NCBI GenBank assembly: GCA_910588645.1 | Contig: CAJUOY010000022.1 | Coordinates: 1 to 19,743, forward strand | DNA from: an uncultured Christensenellaceae bacterium | GTDB lineage: Bacteria > Bacillota > Clostridia > Christensenellales > Borkfalkiaceae | DNA length: 19,743 bases | Direction: 5' to 3' | In this document: positions 1 to 6,190 of the stretch, piece after piece | How the letters are laid out: each line of letters opens with the position of its first letter | Numbering within the stretch: position 1 is the first letter of the stretch | Made by a program: the position numbers and the translations under genes | The notes under the pieces: generated by a model | Database searches by the model: none | Seen by the model: only the letters and a program-made list of their open reading frames with translations | What the model was told of the DNA's origin: nothing

Positions 1-22
1 ACCTCGCATATATTATAATTCA

Positions 23-35
23 TTACGCGGCGTAA
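23..35. repeat. 13-bp dyad TTACGC-G-GCGTAA
   Basis: A perfect dyad with 6-base arms (23-28 and 30-35) around a single central G. The TTACGC half-site occurs again at 102-107, inside the loop of the hairpin at 87-118. The 8-mer GGCGTAAC at 29-36 is the exact reverse complement of 101-108. It could be a protein-binding operator, or a target for pairing with the hairpin loop, for a gene lying to the left of the window. No protein partner is visible, and chance cannot be excluded for so short a motif. Confidence 0.3.
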
Positions 36-79
36 CAAGCAAGCATTTTTAAGTAATTTTCTCAAAATAATTTCTATTA

Positions 80-118
80 GAATAAAAGACCGATAAGACA
101 GTTACGCCTTATCGGTCT
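80..118 (-). terminator. Intrinsic terminator, leftward
   Basis: Perfect 11-bp arms (87-97 and 108-118, AGACCGATAAG and its complement) flank a 10-base loop. Read on the minus strand, the stem is followed by a short T-rich run (TTTATTCT). Read on the plus strand, the stem is followed by ATCTCC, which is not a U-tract, so leftward termination is the better reading. It lies about 145 bases beyond the terminator of the EF-G-like gene, so it probably ends a different transcript, such as the one from the candidate promoter at 151-179. Confidence 0.55.
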
Positions 119-150
119 ATCTCCGTTAAATTATTGTTTATCGTACAATT

Positions 151-179
151 ATTATATCACGAAAAATGAAAGAACGCAA
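151..179 (-). promoter_or_regulatory. Candidate leftward promoter with extended -10
   Basis: On the minus strand, TTGCGT (plus 174-179; three of six matches to the -35 consensus) is followed after 17 bases by a perfect TATAAT (plus 151-156). The TATAAT is preceded by TGA, giving the extended -10 form TGnTATAAT. Transcription would begin near 144 and meet the terminator at 87-118 after about 60 nt. That arrangement suits either a small RNA or an attenuated leader of a gene to the left. Confidence 0.4.
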
Positions 180-223
180 CCGATTGAATTTTGCGGGAAA
201 TATAAAACATATCTATATCTCAC

Positions 224-241
224 TAGGCTACGAGTAGCCTA
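224..241. repeat. 7-bp inverted repeat TAGGCTA-CGAG-TAGCCTA
   Basis: Perfect 7-base arms enclose a 4-base centre. Neither strand shows a U-tract after it, so it is not an intrinsic terminator. It lies between the terminator of the EF-G-like gene and the leftward promoter at 151-179, about 45 bases upstream of that -35 box, where an operator could sit. No function can be assigned from the sequence. Confidence 0.35.
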
Positions 242-250
242 ATTCGTCCA

Positions 251-291
251 CGAAAAAAAGTACAGAAAAGGCACAGCTTAACGCTATGCCT
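251..291 (-). terminator. Intrinsic terminator of the EF-G-like gene
   Basis: Read on the minus strand, AGGCATAGC, loop GTTAA and GCTGTGCCT form a 9-bp stem with one U-G wobble (plus 269-277 with 283-291). It is followed by TTT and, a few bases later, seven T residues (plus 253-259). On the plus strand the wobble becomes a C/A mismatch, which supports the leftward orientation. It lies 71 bases after the stop codon of the EF-G-like gene. A second hairpin (317-333, AATTCCC arms) sits between the two and lacks a U-tract. Confidence 0.65.
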
Positions 292-362
292 AAACCTTTT
301 TATTTGCGTTTTATTAAATTCCCTGTGGGAATTACGGTAACTGTCGGGGCTGTTTTTATTTG

Positions 363-2414
363 TTATTTTTTGCTCTTAATAACTTTTTCTGCTATTTGAG
401 GCGGAACTTCCTCGTATCTTAAAAACTCGGTTGTGAATTTACCCTGTCCGCGCGTAAGCCCGCGCAGGTCGGTTGCGTACTTTGTTATTTCAGAAAGGGG
501 TACTTCGGCTATTACGGTAGTTGATGCGCCTTCGGACGCGCTCTCGGAAATTCTTCCTCTGCGCTTTGAAATGTCCCCCATAACGCTTCCCAGATATTCG
601 CCCGCGACGGCGACTTTAAGTTTTACTATCGGTTCCAAAAGAATGGGCTTGGCGTTCTTGATTCCTTCCTTGAATGCCAGCGCGGCGGCAGCCTTAAATG
701 CCATTTCCGACGAATCCACGTCATGATAACTGCCGTCGTAAAGCACAGCCTTTACGCCTATAACGGGATATTCGGCAAGCACGCCCTTTGAAAGGCACTC
801 TCTCAAGCCCTTTTCGACTGCGGGAATGTATTGCTTCGGAACGGCTCCGCCGACGACTTCGTCTCCGAATACGAAGTCGTCCTCACAGGGTTCGAAGCGG
901 ACTTTGCAGTGTCCGTACTGTCCGTGTCCTCCCGACTGTTTTTTGTGCTTGCCTTCGGCTGTCGAAACAGCTCTTATAGTCTCGCGGTATGGAATGGCGG
1001 GATCGGTGAGGACAACGTCTATTCCGTAACGCGATTTCAGTTTTTTTGCAAGTATTTCAAGGTGAACTTCGCCCTGTCCGCTCAGTACCAGTTCTCCTGT
1101 GTCGGCGCGCTTTTCTACGGTGAAAGTGTAATCTTCCTCACGCATCTTGTTAAAGCCCGCAAACATCTTGTCTTCGTCGCCCTTATTGACGGTTTTTACC
1201 GCAAGCGAAAGAGCGGGGCGGGGGAATCTTATGGGATCGAATTGAATATTTGTGCCCAATGCGCAAAGCGTGTGGTTTGTATCCGTGGAAGTAAGTTTAT
1301 TGACCGCGCCTATGTCGCCCGCCGTAAGCTCGTTTACAAGTTCGGCTTTCTTGCCTTTGAGTACAAACAGTTGTCCGATTCGCTCCTCGGTTTCTGTATT
1401 TGAGTTGTATACCGTCATTCCGGATTTGAGCTTGCCGCGGAAGATCTTTATATAGTTCATCTTGCCCGAATAGGAATCGTATACCGTCTTGAACACCTGC
1501 GCGGCAAACGGACCGTCCTCCTCGCAGGAGATGTTTATTACCTCGTCCGCCGCAATATCGGTTGCAAGCGAATTTTTTCTCTCGTTGGCGGTAGGCATAT
1601 AGCGCACGATCTCGTCTAACAGATTTATCACGCCGCGGTTTTGAAGCGCGCTTCCCGCCATAACGGGAATAACGCCGCCCGTGGCGATTCCCTTGCGGAT
1701 CCCGTGTACGGTGTCGTCCTTGGAAAGTTTGCCTTCGTCAAAATATTTATCCAATAAAATTTCGTCGTTTTCCGCCGCCGCTTCCATAAGGCTGGACTGC
1801 ATCTCTTCCATATAGCTCGTAAGATCGGCGGGAACGGGAATTTCCTGAGGTCCCTGGGTGGAGAATTTGTACGCCTTTTCCTGTATTGCGTTTACGTATC
1901 CCGTCATCTTTCCGTCGGAAATTATCGGCAGTTGAATGGGGGCAAGCTTGCCCGCGTACTTTTCTTTAAGCGCGGTTAAAGTGCCCGCGTACTCCGCGTT
2001 TGCTTTGTCCATTCCGTTGATGAAAATAATCAGCGGTTTTCCTAATTTCAGGCAGTACTCGACTACGCTCTCCGCGCCTATGGGCAGTACGCCGTTTGCT
2101 CCGATAACGAGTACCGCCGCGCCGCAGGCGGCCAGTCCCTCATGGCGTTCGCCCTCGAAGTCGTAAAAGCCCGGCAGATCGAGCAGGTTTATTTTGACGC
2201 CCTTCCAGACCAGATAGGCGACGGAAGTGTTCACGGAAAGCTTCTTGCCCTTTTCAAGTTCGTCAAAGTCCATTACGGTCGTGCCGTCCTCTATCTTGCC
2301 CATGCGGTCGATCATGCCGCCGTTGAAGAGCATTGCCTCGCAAAGCGTGGTTTTGCCCTCGCCGCTGTGACCTATGACGGCCACGTTGCGGATTTCTTTG
2401 GATGTTATATTCAT
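363..2414 (-). CDS. EF-G-like translational GTPase paralog
   Basis: A 683-residue protein with the full EF-G domain plan: an N-terminal G domain, domain II from about residue 300, and domain IV with the HKKQSGGHGQYG signature near 490-501. The P-loop GHSGEGKT lies at 15-22 and the G5-like GSA at 254-256. Two nucleotide-site motifs are altered. G3 reads DLPGF (79-83) where canonical EF-G has DTPGH, so the catalytic histidine is Phe. G4 reads NGMD (133-136) instead of NKxD. The Tyr/Phe change in G3 is known for the EF-G-like family related to FusA2; the G4 change is less usual. Canonical EF-G is normally encoded with rpsL, rpsG and tuf, which are absent here, so this is a paralog and not the housekeeping copy. 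A role in ribosome translocation, rescue or adaptation is inference. The start at 2414 follows AAGGGG and a near-consensus promoter. It is transcribed divergently from rpsJ. Confidence 0.88.
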   Translation of the reverse strand: MNITSKEIRNVAVIGHSGEGKTTLCEAMLFNGGMIDRMGKIEDGTTVMDFDELEKGKKLSVNTSVAYLVWKGVKINLLDLPGFYDFEGERHEGLAACGAAVLVIGANGVLPIGAESVVEYCLKLGKPLIIFINGMDKANAEYAGTLTALKEKYAGKLAPIQLPIISDGKMTGYVNAIQEKAYKFSTQGPQEIPVPADLTSYMEEMQSSLMEAAAENDEILLDKYFDEGKLSKDDTVHGIRKGIATGGVIPVMAGSALQNRGVINLLDEIVRYMPTANERKNSLATDIAADEVINISCEEDGPFAAQVFKTVYDSYSGKMNYIKIFRGKLKSGMTVYNSNTETEERIGQLFVLKGKKAELVNELTAGDIGAVNKLTSTDTNHTLCALGTNIQFDPIRFPRPALSLAVKTVNKGDEDKMFAGFNKMREEDYTFTVEKRADTGELVLSGQGEVHLEILAKKLKSRYGIDVVLTDPAIPYRETIRAVSTAEGKHKKQSGGHGQYGHCKVRFEPCEDDFVFGDEVVGGAVPKQYIPAVEKGLRECLSKGVLAEYPVIGVKAVLYDGSYHDVDSSEMAFKAAAALAFKEGIKNAKPILLEPIVKLKVAVAGEYLGSVMGDISKRRGRISESASEGASTTVIAEVPLSEITKYATDLRGLTRGQGKFTTEFLRYEEVPPQIAEKVIKSKK

Positions 2415-2443
2415 ATTTCAGCCCCTTATATTTCGTTTATATC

Positions 2444-2472
2444 ATTATAAAGTAAAATACTTACGATTTCAA
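2444..2472 (-). promoter_or_regulatory. Promoter of the EF-G-like gene
   Basis: On the minus strand, TTGAAA (plus 2467-2472, five of six matches) and TATAAT (plus 2444-2449) are separated by 17 bases. The predicted start near 2437 leaves a 5' leader of about 22 nt, which contains AAGGGG as the ribosome binding site. No structured leader fits into that length. Confidence 0.75.
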
Positions 2473-2567
2473 TACTTATTCGAAAAAATAACGGCTCAAT
2501 CGCAAATAAAAATTAATCGGCTTTAAGCAAGTTTTTATCTGCGCTCAAAAAATTAACAAAAATTATA

Positions 2568-2589
2568 GTAAATTTTGAGAAAAATTTAC
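2568..2589. repeat. AT-rich 9-bp inverted repeat
   Basis: The perfect arms GTAAATTTT and AAAATTTAC surround GAGA. The repeat lies in the divergent intergenic region, about 95 bases behind the EF-G-like promoter. It could be an operator, but in sequence this AT-rich a chance origin is plausible. Confidence 0.25.
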
Positions 2590-2643
2590 AAATAGCCTGT
2601 TATATTTCATTTTAAAAAGCCTATAAGAAAATATAATACATAT

Positions 2644-2669
2644 TTGACGGGCGTTTTTTCGCCTGTCAA
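2644..2669. repeat. 10-bp inverted repeat with T6 centre
   Basis: The arms TTGACGGGCG (2644-2653) and CGCCTGTCAA (2660-2669) match except for one G-T pair, and flank six T residues. No U-tract follows on either strand, so it is not a standard terminator. It sits roughly midway between the divergent EF-G-like and rpsJ promoters and could act as an operator or cruciform. Confidence 0.35.
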
Positions 2670-2714
2670 TAGACTAAAAAGGGGTTAAAAAAACCATATA
2701 TTGGGCATATTTTC

Positions 2715-2806
2715 ACAAAACGGGCTAAATATTGTAAAATGGCTTAAAAATGCGCTAAAAAGGGCAAAAAACAGTGAAAAACGCTTAAAAAAGCGGCTTT
2801 AAACCG
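2715..2806. promoter_or_regulatory. Phased A-tracts: bent DNA upstream of the rpsJ promoter
   Basis: Eight A-tracts of three to six bases are centred near 2718, 2728, 2737, 2748, 2759, 2768, 2779 and 2789. The mean spacing is about 10.1 bases, close to one helical turn. Repeated in-phase A-tracts are a well-known cause of intrinsic DNA curvature, and A-rich DNA just upstream of -35 can act as an UP element for the RNA polymerase alpha subunit. The run ends 15-18 bases before the -35 box at 2807. Stimulation of rpsJ transcription is inferred. Confidence 0.6.
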
Positions 2807-2835
2807 TTGACAATTTTTTCGGGGCATTATATAAT
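2807..2835 (+). promoter_or_regulatory. Main promoter of the S10 cluster
   Basis: A perfect -35 TTGACA (2807-2812) and a perfect -10 TATAAT (2830-2835) are separated by exactly 17 bases. The predicted start is near 2841-2842, giving a leader of about 230 nt before rpsJ. A full-consensus sigma-A promoter preceded by bent A-tract DNA fits the very high expression expected of this cluster. Confidence 0.9.
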
Positions 2836-2841
2836 AGACAA

Positions 2842-3073
2842 GCGCGTCAATAAGATGTGTATGGAATGAGGTGCAAAGTTACTGAAAACGGCGGAAAAAA
2901 GCTCCCGTCGCAGATAATTTGCTCTGACAAATGTGGGGACGCGATCCCTGCGACTAACCGTGGCTTTAACCCAAACGCCGCATTGCGGTGTTTTTTAACG
3001 GGCAAAAGCGCGATACACACGGTTCGGTTGACGTAAAAATAAACACTTTTGTTAGTAAAAAGGAGTAAAAACA
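2842..3073 (+). promoter_or_regulatory. Structured 5' leader of the S10 cluster
   Basis: By eye the leader forms a three-way junction. P1 pairs GTCGCAG (2907-2913) with CTGCGAC (2948-2954). Inside it are P2 (ATTTG 2917-2921 with CAAAT 2928-2932) and P3 (GGA 2937-2939 with TCC 2945-2947). A terminator-like hairpin follows at 2973-2996. AACCGTG (2956-2962) can pair with CACGGTT (3018-3024) around that hairpin, and CGTCAA (2845-2850) with TTGACG (3028-3033) could close the whole leader. CGGCG at 2889-2893 can pair with CGCCG (2976-2980) in the hairpin's 5' arm, a possible antiterminator. In E. coli, L4 represses the S10 operon through its leader, but this structure does not resemble that one, nor any riboswitch I recognise. 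Regulation by a ribosomal protein is inference. Confidence 0.55.
2973..2996 (+). terminator. Terminator-like hairpin (attenuator) in the rpsJ leader
   Basis: AAACGCCGC (2973-2981), loop ATT and GCGGTGTTT (2985-2993) form a 9-bp stem with one G-U pair. The stem runs into a tract of six T residues (2991-2996). It lies about 130 nt into the leader and 77 nt before rpsJ, so if functional it would be an attenuator and not an end-of-operon terminator. The U-tract is short and partly consumed by the stem, so it may leak heavily. Confidence 0.55.
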
Positions 3074-3373
3074 ATGGCAGGACAGAAAATCAGAATTAAG
3101 TTAGCGGCATACGATCACGAATTGGTTGATTTGGCGGCAAGCCGTATCGTTGAGACGATGAAGAAGAGCGGGGCGAAAATTTCCGGTCCCATTCCCCTTC
3201 CTACGGAAAAGGAAATAGTTACTATTCTTCGTTCTCCGCACAAGTACAAAGACAGCCGCGAGCAGTTCGAGCAGAGAACGTATAAGAGAATTATCGACAT
3301 CTATACGCCCAATGCAAAGTTGCTTGATACCGTTCATTTGCCCGCGGGCGTCGATATCAAGATCAAGCTCTGA
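3074..3373 (+). CDS. rpsJ: 30S ribosomal protein S10
   Basis: At 99 residues this matches the usual S10 length of 99-105. The N-terminal IRIKLAAYDHELVD and the DSREQFEQRTYKR loop are hallmarks of the family. S10 is a 30S head protein, and in bacteria it also bridges RNA polymerase and ribosomes as NusE, with NusB and NusG. The ATG at 3074 follows AGGAG (3061-3065) by 8 bases. It is the first gene of the cluster, behind the long leader. A 120-base gap separates it from rplC, unlike the tight spacing farther on. Confidence 0.98.
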   Translation: MAGQKIRIKLAAYDHELVDLAASRIVETMKKSGAKISGPIPLPTEKEIVTILRSPHKYKDSREQFEQRTYKRIIDIYTPNAKLLDTVHLPAGVDIKIKL

Positions 3374-3493
3374 TTTAACTTAATACCTATTATATAATAA
3401 CTTAATAACAAGATACTCTACGGAAATCCGCCGACGGCAACGGCGCAACGGAAACCGCGGTATCGCAAAATATAAAATGGAGGAACTTTATCA
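3374..3493 (+). promoter_or_regulatory. rpsJ-rplC spacer with GC-rich repeats
   Basis: This 120-base gap starts AT-rich, with a 12-base palindrome TATTATATAATA whose embedded TATAAT (3393-3398) lacks a recognisable -35. It then becomes GC-rich. CGCCG (3429-3433) pairs with CGGCG (3441-3445) around a 7-base loop. Two near-identical elements, CGGAAATCCGC (3421-3431) and CGGAAACCGC (3449-3458), flank that hairpin. It ends with GGAGG (3479-3483) before rplC. The repeats could form a small regulatory fold. No function can be shown. Confidence 0.35.
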
Positions 3494-4123
3494 ATGAATA
3501 AAGCAATCATCGGTCGTAAAGCTGGTATGACGCAGGTATTTACGGCAGAAGGCAAGGTCATCCCCGTAACGGTTATAGAGGCGGGCCCCTGCCCCGTAGT
3601 GCAGATCAAAACTGTTGAAAAGGACGGCTATGCCGCGCTTAAACTCGGTTTTGACGAGGCAAAGGAAAAGTCTTTGAACAAAGCGGAGCTCGGTCAGTTC
3701 AAAAAGGCCAATGTAAAGCCCTGCAAGGTTTTGAAGGAATTCCGTCTGGAAGACGTGGCTTCCTACACGGTAGGCGCGGAAATCAAAGCCGACGTATTCG
3801 CGGCGGGAGACAAGGTTGACGTACACGGCGTGTCGAAGGGACACGGTTACAGCGGCGTCATCAAGAGATGGAATCAGCACAGACTCAAAGAAACGCACGG
3901 CGTAGGCCCCGTACACAGAGAACCCGGTTCTATGGGTGCGAACAGCTCGCCCTCGCGCGTATTCAAGAATAAACATCTCGCAGGTCAGTACGGCGTTGAG
4001 AACGTTACCGTACAGAACCTCGAAATAGTCAGAGTAGACACCGAGAGAAACTGTTTACTTATAAAGGGTTCGGTTCCCGGCCCCAACGGCAGCGTCGTTA
4101 CGATTAACGACACCGTGAAATAA
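3494..4123 (+). CDS. rplC: 50S ribosomal protein L3
   Basis: This 209-residue protein begins with the typical IIGRKAGMTQVF segment and carries the GHGYSGVIKRWN extension, including the histidine-rich stretch that reaches toward the peptidyl-transferase centre. The PGSMGANSSPSRVFKNKHLAGQ motif region near 138-159 is the conserved rRNA-binding core. L3 is an early assembly protein of the large subunit. The start follows GGAGG by 10 bases. Its TAA stop is fused to the ribosome binding site of rplD. Confidence 0.98.
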   Translation: MNKAIIGRKAGMTQVFTAEGKVIPVTVIEAGPCPVVQIKTVEKDGYAALKLGFDEAKEKSLNKAELGQFKKANVKPCKVLKEFRLEDVASYTVGAEIKADVFAAGDKVDVHGVSKGHGYSGVIKRWNQHRLKETHGVGPVHREPGSMGANSSPSRVFKNKHLAGQYGVENVTVQNLEIVRVDTERNCLLIKGSVPGPNGSVVTINDTVK

Positions 4124-4137
4124 GGAGGTAGCAGAAG

Positions 4138-4764
4138 ATGCCTAATATTAAAGTGTATAAAATGGACGGCACTGAAGCCGGCAGTATGAAGTTGAGCGAC
4201 AAGGTGTTTGGCGTCGAGTACAACGAGCCCCTCATTCACCAGGCCGTTGTAACCCGTCTTTCAAACGAGAGACAGGGCACCAAATCCACCCTAACCAGAA
4301 CGGAAGTAAGGGGCGGCGGCCGCAAGCCCTGGAGACAGAAGGGCACTGGTAACGCTCGTCAGGGTTCCATCCGCGCACCGCAGTGGATCAAGGGCGGCGT
4401 AGTATTTGCACCCAAGAGTCGCGACTTCTCCAAAGACATGAACAAGAAAGCAAAGATTGCGGCGCTCTTGTCCGCGCTTTCCAAAAAGGTTGCCGACGGC
4501 GAACTCGTCGTAGTGGACAAACTCGAAGTTAAGGAAGGCAAGACCAAGGAAATGGTTGCATTCAAAAACGCCCTCAACCTTGACAAGTCCGCGGTTATCG
4601 TTATGGACAACAACGATACGAAAGTAATTCTTGCGGCAAGAAACATTCAGAAGTTCAGCACTTTGCCCGTAGAACAGATTTCCACGTACGAAGTAGTCGC
4701 AAACGCAAAGGTCGTTCTTACAAAGGCGGCCGTTAAGAAAATAGAGGAGGTCTACGGAGAATAA
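4138..4764 (+). CDS. rplD: 50S ribosomal protein L4
   Basis: A 208-residue L4, the usual length. The long internal loop, with the GGGRKPWRQKGTGNARQGS motif near 59-77, lines the peptide exit tunnel. In E. coli L4 also represses the S10 operon through the mRNA leader and contacts RNase E. Whether it does so here is unknown, although the cluster has a structured leader. AAGGAGG overlapping the rplC stop precedes the start. Its TAA overlaps the rplW ATG by one base, implying translational coupling. Confidence 0.98.
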   Translation: MPNIKVYKMDGTEAGSMKLSDKVFGVEYNEPLIHQAVVTRLSNERQGTKSTLTRTEVRGGGRKPWRQKGTGNARQGSIRAPQWIKGGVVFAPKSRDFSKDMNKKAKIAALLSALSKKVADGELVVVDKLEVKEGKTKEMVAFKNALNLDKSAVIVMDNNDTKVILAARNIQKFSTLPVEQISTYEVVANAKVVLTKAAVKKIEEVYGE

Positions 4765-5054
4765 TGTTTGCCGAAGATATAATTTTAAAACCTCTCCTCA
4801 CGGAAAAGGGATACGACGGTATAGCGGACAAAAAGTATACGTTCATCGTTAAGAAGTCCGCAAACAAAATTCAGATCAAGGCGGCTGTCGAAAAGCTGTT
4901 CGAAGTCAAAGTACAGAGCGTCAACACCGTAAATTGCCGCGGTAAGCGCAAGAGAATGGGCAGAAGCGAAGGCTTCACTCCCGATTATAAGAAGGCGATC
5001 GTCCAGCTTACGGCTGACTCCAAGGCGATTGAGTACTTCAACTCGTTATCGTAA
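4764..5054 (+). CDS. rplW: 50S ribosomal protein L23
   Basis: A 96-residue L23, normal for bacteria. It opens with the IILKPLLTEKGY motif and has the GKRKRMGR basic loop near 60-67. L23 sits at the mouth of the exit tunnel and docks trigger factor and the signal recognition particle. The ATG overlaps the rplD stop by one base (TAATG). GGAGA lies only 3 bases upstream and GGAGG 13 bases upstream, so neither site is ideally spaced. Reinitiation from rplD is therefore likely. Confidence 0.98.
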   Translation: MFAEDIILKPLLTEKGYDGIADKKYTFIVKKSANKIQIKAAVEKLFEVKVQSVNTVNCRGKRKRMGRSEGFTPDYKKAIVQLTADSKAIEYFNSLS

Positions 5055-5065
5055 GGAGGAATAAA

Positions 5066-5893
5066 ATGGCTATTAAAAGATTTAAACCGACTTCTCCCGC
5101 CCGCCGTTTTATGACGGTAAACGCTTATACCGAGCTCAGCGGCGACAAGCCCGAAAGAAGCTTGCTTCACGATAAGCGCAAGACCGGCGGAAGAAACAAT
5201 CAGGGTAAAATTTCCGTACGTCACATCGGCGGCGGCAACAGAATCAAATACAGAATTATAGATTTCAAGCGCAATAAGGACGGCGTGGTCGCTACCGTTA
5301 AATCCATACAGTACGATCCCAACCGTTCCGCGCACATCGCGCTCCTCGCATATGAGGACGGCGTCAAGACCTATATCCTTGCTCCCGTAGGTTTGAGCGT
5401 AGGCGACAAGGTCGTTTCGGGCGCGGGCGCGGACATCAAGGCGGGCAACTGCCTTTGCCTTGTGGACATCCCCGTAGGTACCGTCGTTCACGCGATCGAG
5501 CTTCAGCCCGGCAGAGGCGCTCAGATAGCTCGCGCGGCAGGTATCTCCGCTCAGATTATGGCAAAAGAGGGCGCATACGCCACTTTGAAGATGCCTTCGG
5601 GCGAAATGAGACTTGTTTCTCTCAAATGTAAAGCCACTATCGGCCAGGTCGGCAATCTCGAACACGAGATCGTCCGCGTCGGTAAGGCGGGCAAGACGAG
5701 ACACTTCGGTATCCGTCCCACCGTCCGTGGTTCGGTCATGAACCCCAACGATCACCCTCATGGAGGCGGCGAAGGAAAGAGCCCGGTGGGCCATGCCGGT
5801 CCTATGACGCCTTGGGGCAAGCCCGCTCTCGGATACAAGACGAGAAAGAAGAAGAATCCCACTTCGAAATTTATTTTGAAGAGAATCAATTAA
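5066..5893 (+). CDS. rplB: 50S ribosomal protein L2
   Basis: A 275-residue L2, the standard size. The segment GRNNQGKISVRHIGGGNR lies near 43-60. Near the C terminus is MNPNDHPHGGGEGKSPVG, containing the conserved histidine needed for peptidyl-transferase activity. L2 binds 23S rRNA and helps join the subunits. Its start follows TAAGGAGG, fused with the rplW stop. Confidence 0.99.
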   Translation: MAIKRFKPTSPARRFMTVNAYTELSGDKPERSLLHDKRKTGGRNNQGKISVRHIGGGNRIKYRIIDFKRNKDGVVATVKSIQYDPNRSAHIALLAYEDGVKTYILAPVGLSVGDKVVSGAGADIKAGNCLCLVDIPVGTVVHAIELQPGRGAQIARAAGISAQIMAKEGAYATLKMPSGEMRLVSLKCKATIGQVGNLEHEIVRVGKAGKTRHFGIRPTVRGSVMNPNDHPHGGGEGKSPVGHAGPMTPWGKPALGYKTRKKKNPTSKFILKRIN

Positions 5894-5906
5894 GGAGGAA
5901 TAGACA

Positions 5907-6179
5907 ATGTCAAGAAGCATTAAGAAAGGCCCTTACGCCGAAGAAAGACTTATGTCGAGAATTCTTGCTATGAATGAAGCAGGAGAAAAGAAGGTCGTAA
6001 AAACCTGGTCGCGCGCTACGACGATATTCCCCCAGATGGTAGGACATACCATTGCCGTTTACGACGGAAGAAAACACGTTCCCGTATACGTGACCGAAGA
6101 TATGGTCGGTTGCAAACTCGGCGAATTCGCTCCTACCAGAACTTTCAAGGGACACGCGGCTAAAACCGCTAAGAAGTAA
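5907..6179 (+). CDS. rpsS: 30S ribosomal protein S19
   Basis: A 90-residue S19 beginning MSRSIKKGPYAEERL. The central TWSRATTIFPQMVGHTIAVY segment is diagnostic. S19 forms a dimer with S13 in the 30S head and contacts the A-site finger of the 50S subunit. The start lies behind AAGGAGG, which overlaps the rplB stop. The final residues are basic, as usual. Confidence 0.98.
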   Translation: MSRSIKKGPYAEERLMSRILAMNEAGEKKVVKTWSRATTIFPQMVGHTIAVYDGRKHVPVYVTEDMVGCKLGEFAPTRTFKGHAAKTAKK

Positions 6180-6190
6180 GGAGTTGCGAT

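Noticed and set aside
97..345. 9-base complement between 97-105 (GACAGTTAC) and 337-345
   Set aside because: A 9-base match in about 360 bases is not unlikely by chance, and the two sites lie in different putative transcripts.
831..1403. A 190-codon plus-strand reading frame opposite the EF-G-like gene
   Set aside because: It lies entirely antisense to a well-supported gene, has no ribosome binding site or family resemblance, and reflects codon bias of the other strand.
2855..2869. A five-codon upstream reading frame (M-C-M-E-stop) in the rpsJ leader
   Set aside because: No Shine-Dalgarno sequence precedes it and the codons do not suggest a sensing peptide.
2842..2972. A known riboswitch or T-box in the rpsJ leader
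   Set aside because: The conserved T-box sequence and the cores of the lysine, SAM, TPP, guanidine and cyclic-di-AMP classes were looked for and not found; GAGGTGC alone resembles a lysine-riboswitch start but the rest does not match.
4985..5920. A 311-codon minus-strand reading frame across rplB
   Set aside because: It is an antisense shadow of rplB; the protein has no recognisable features and rplB is certain.
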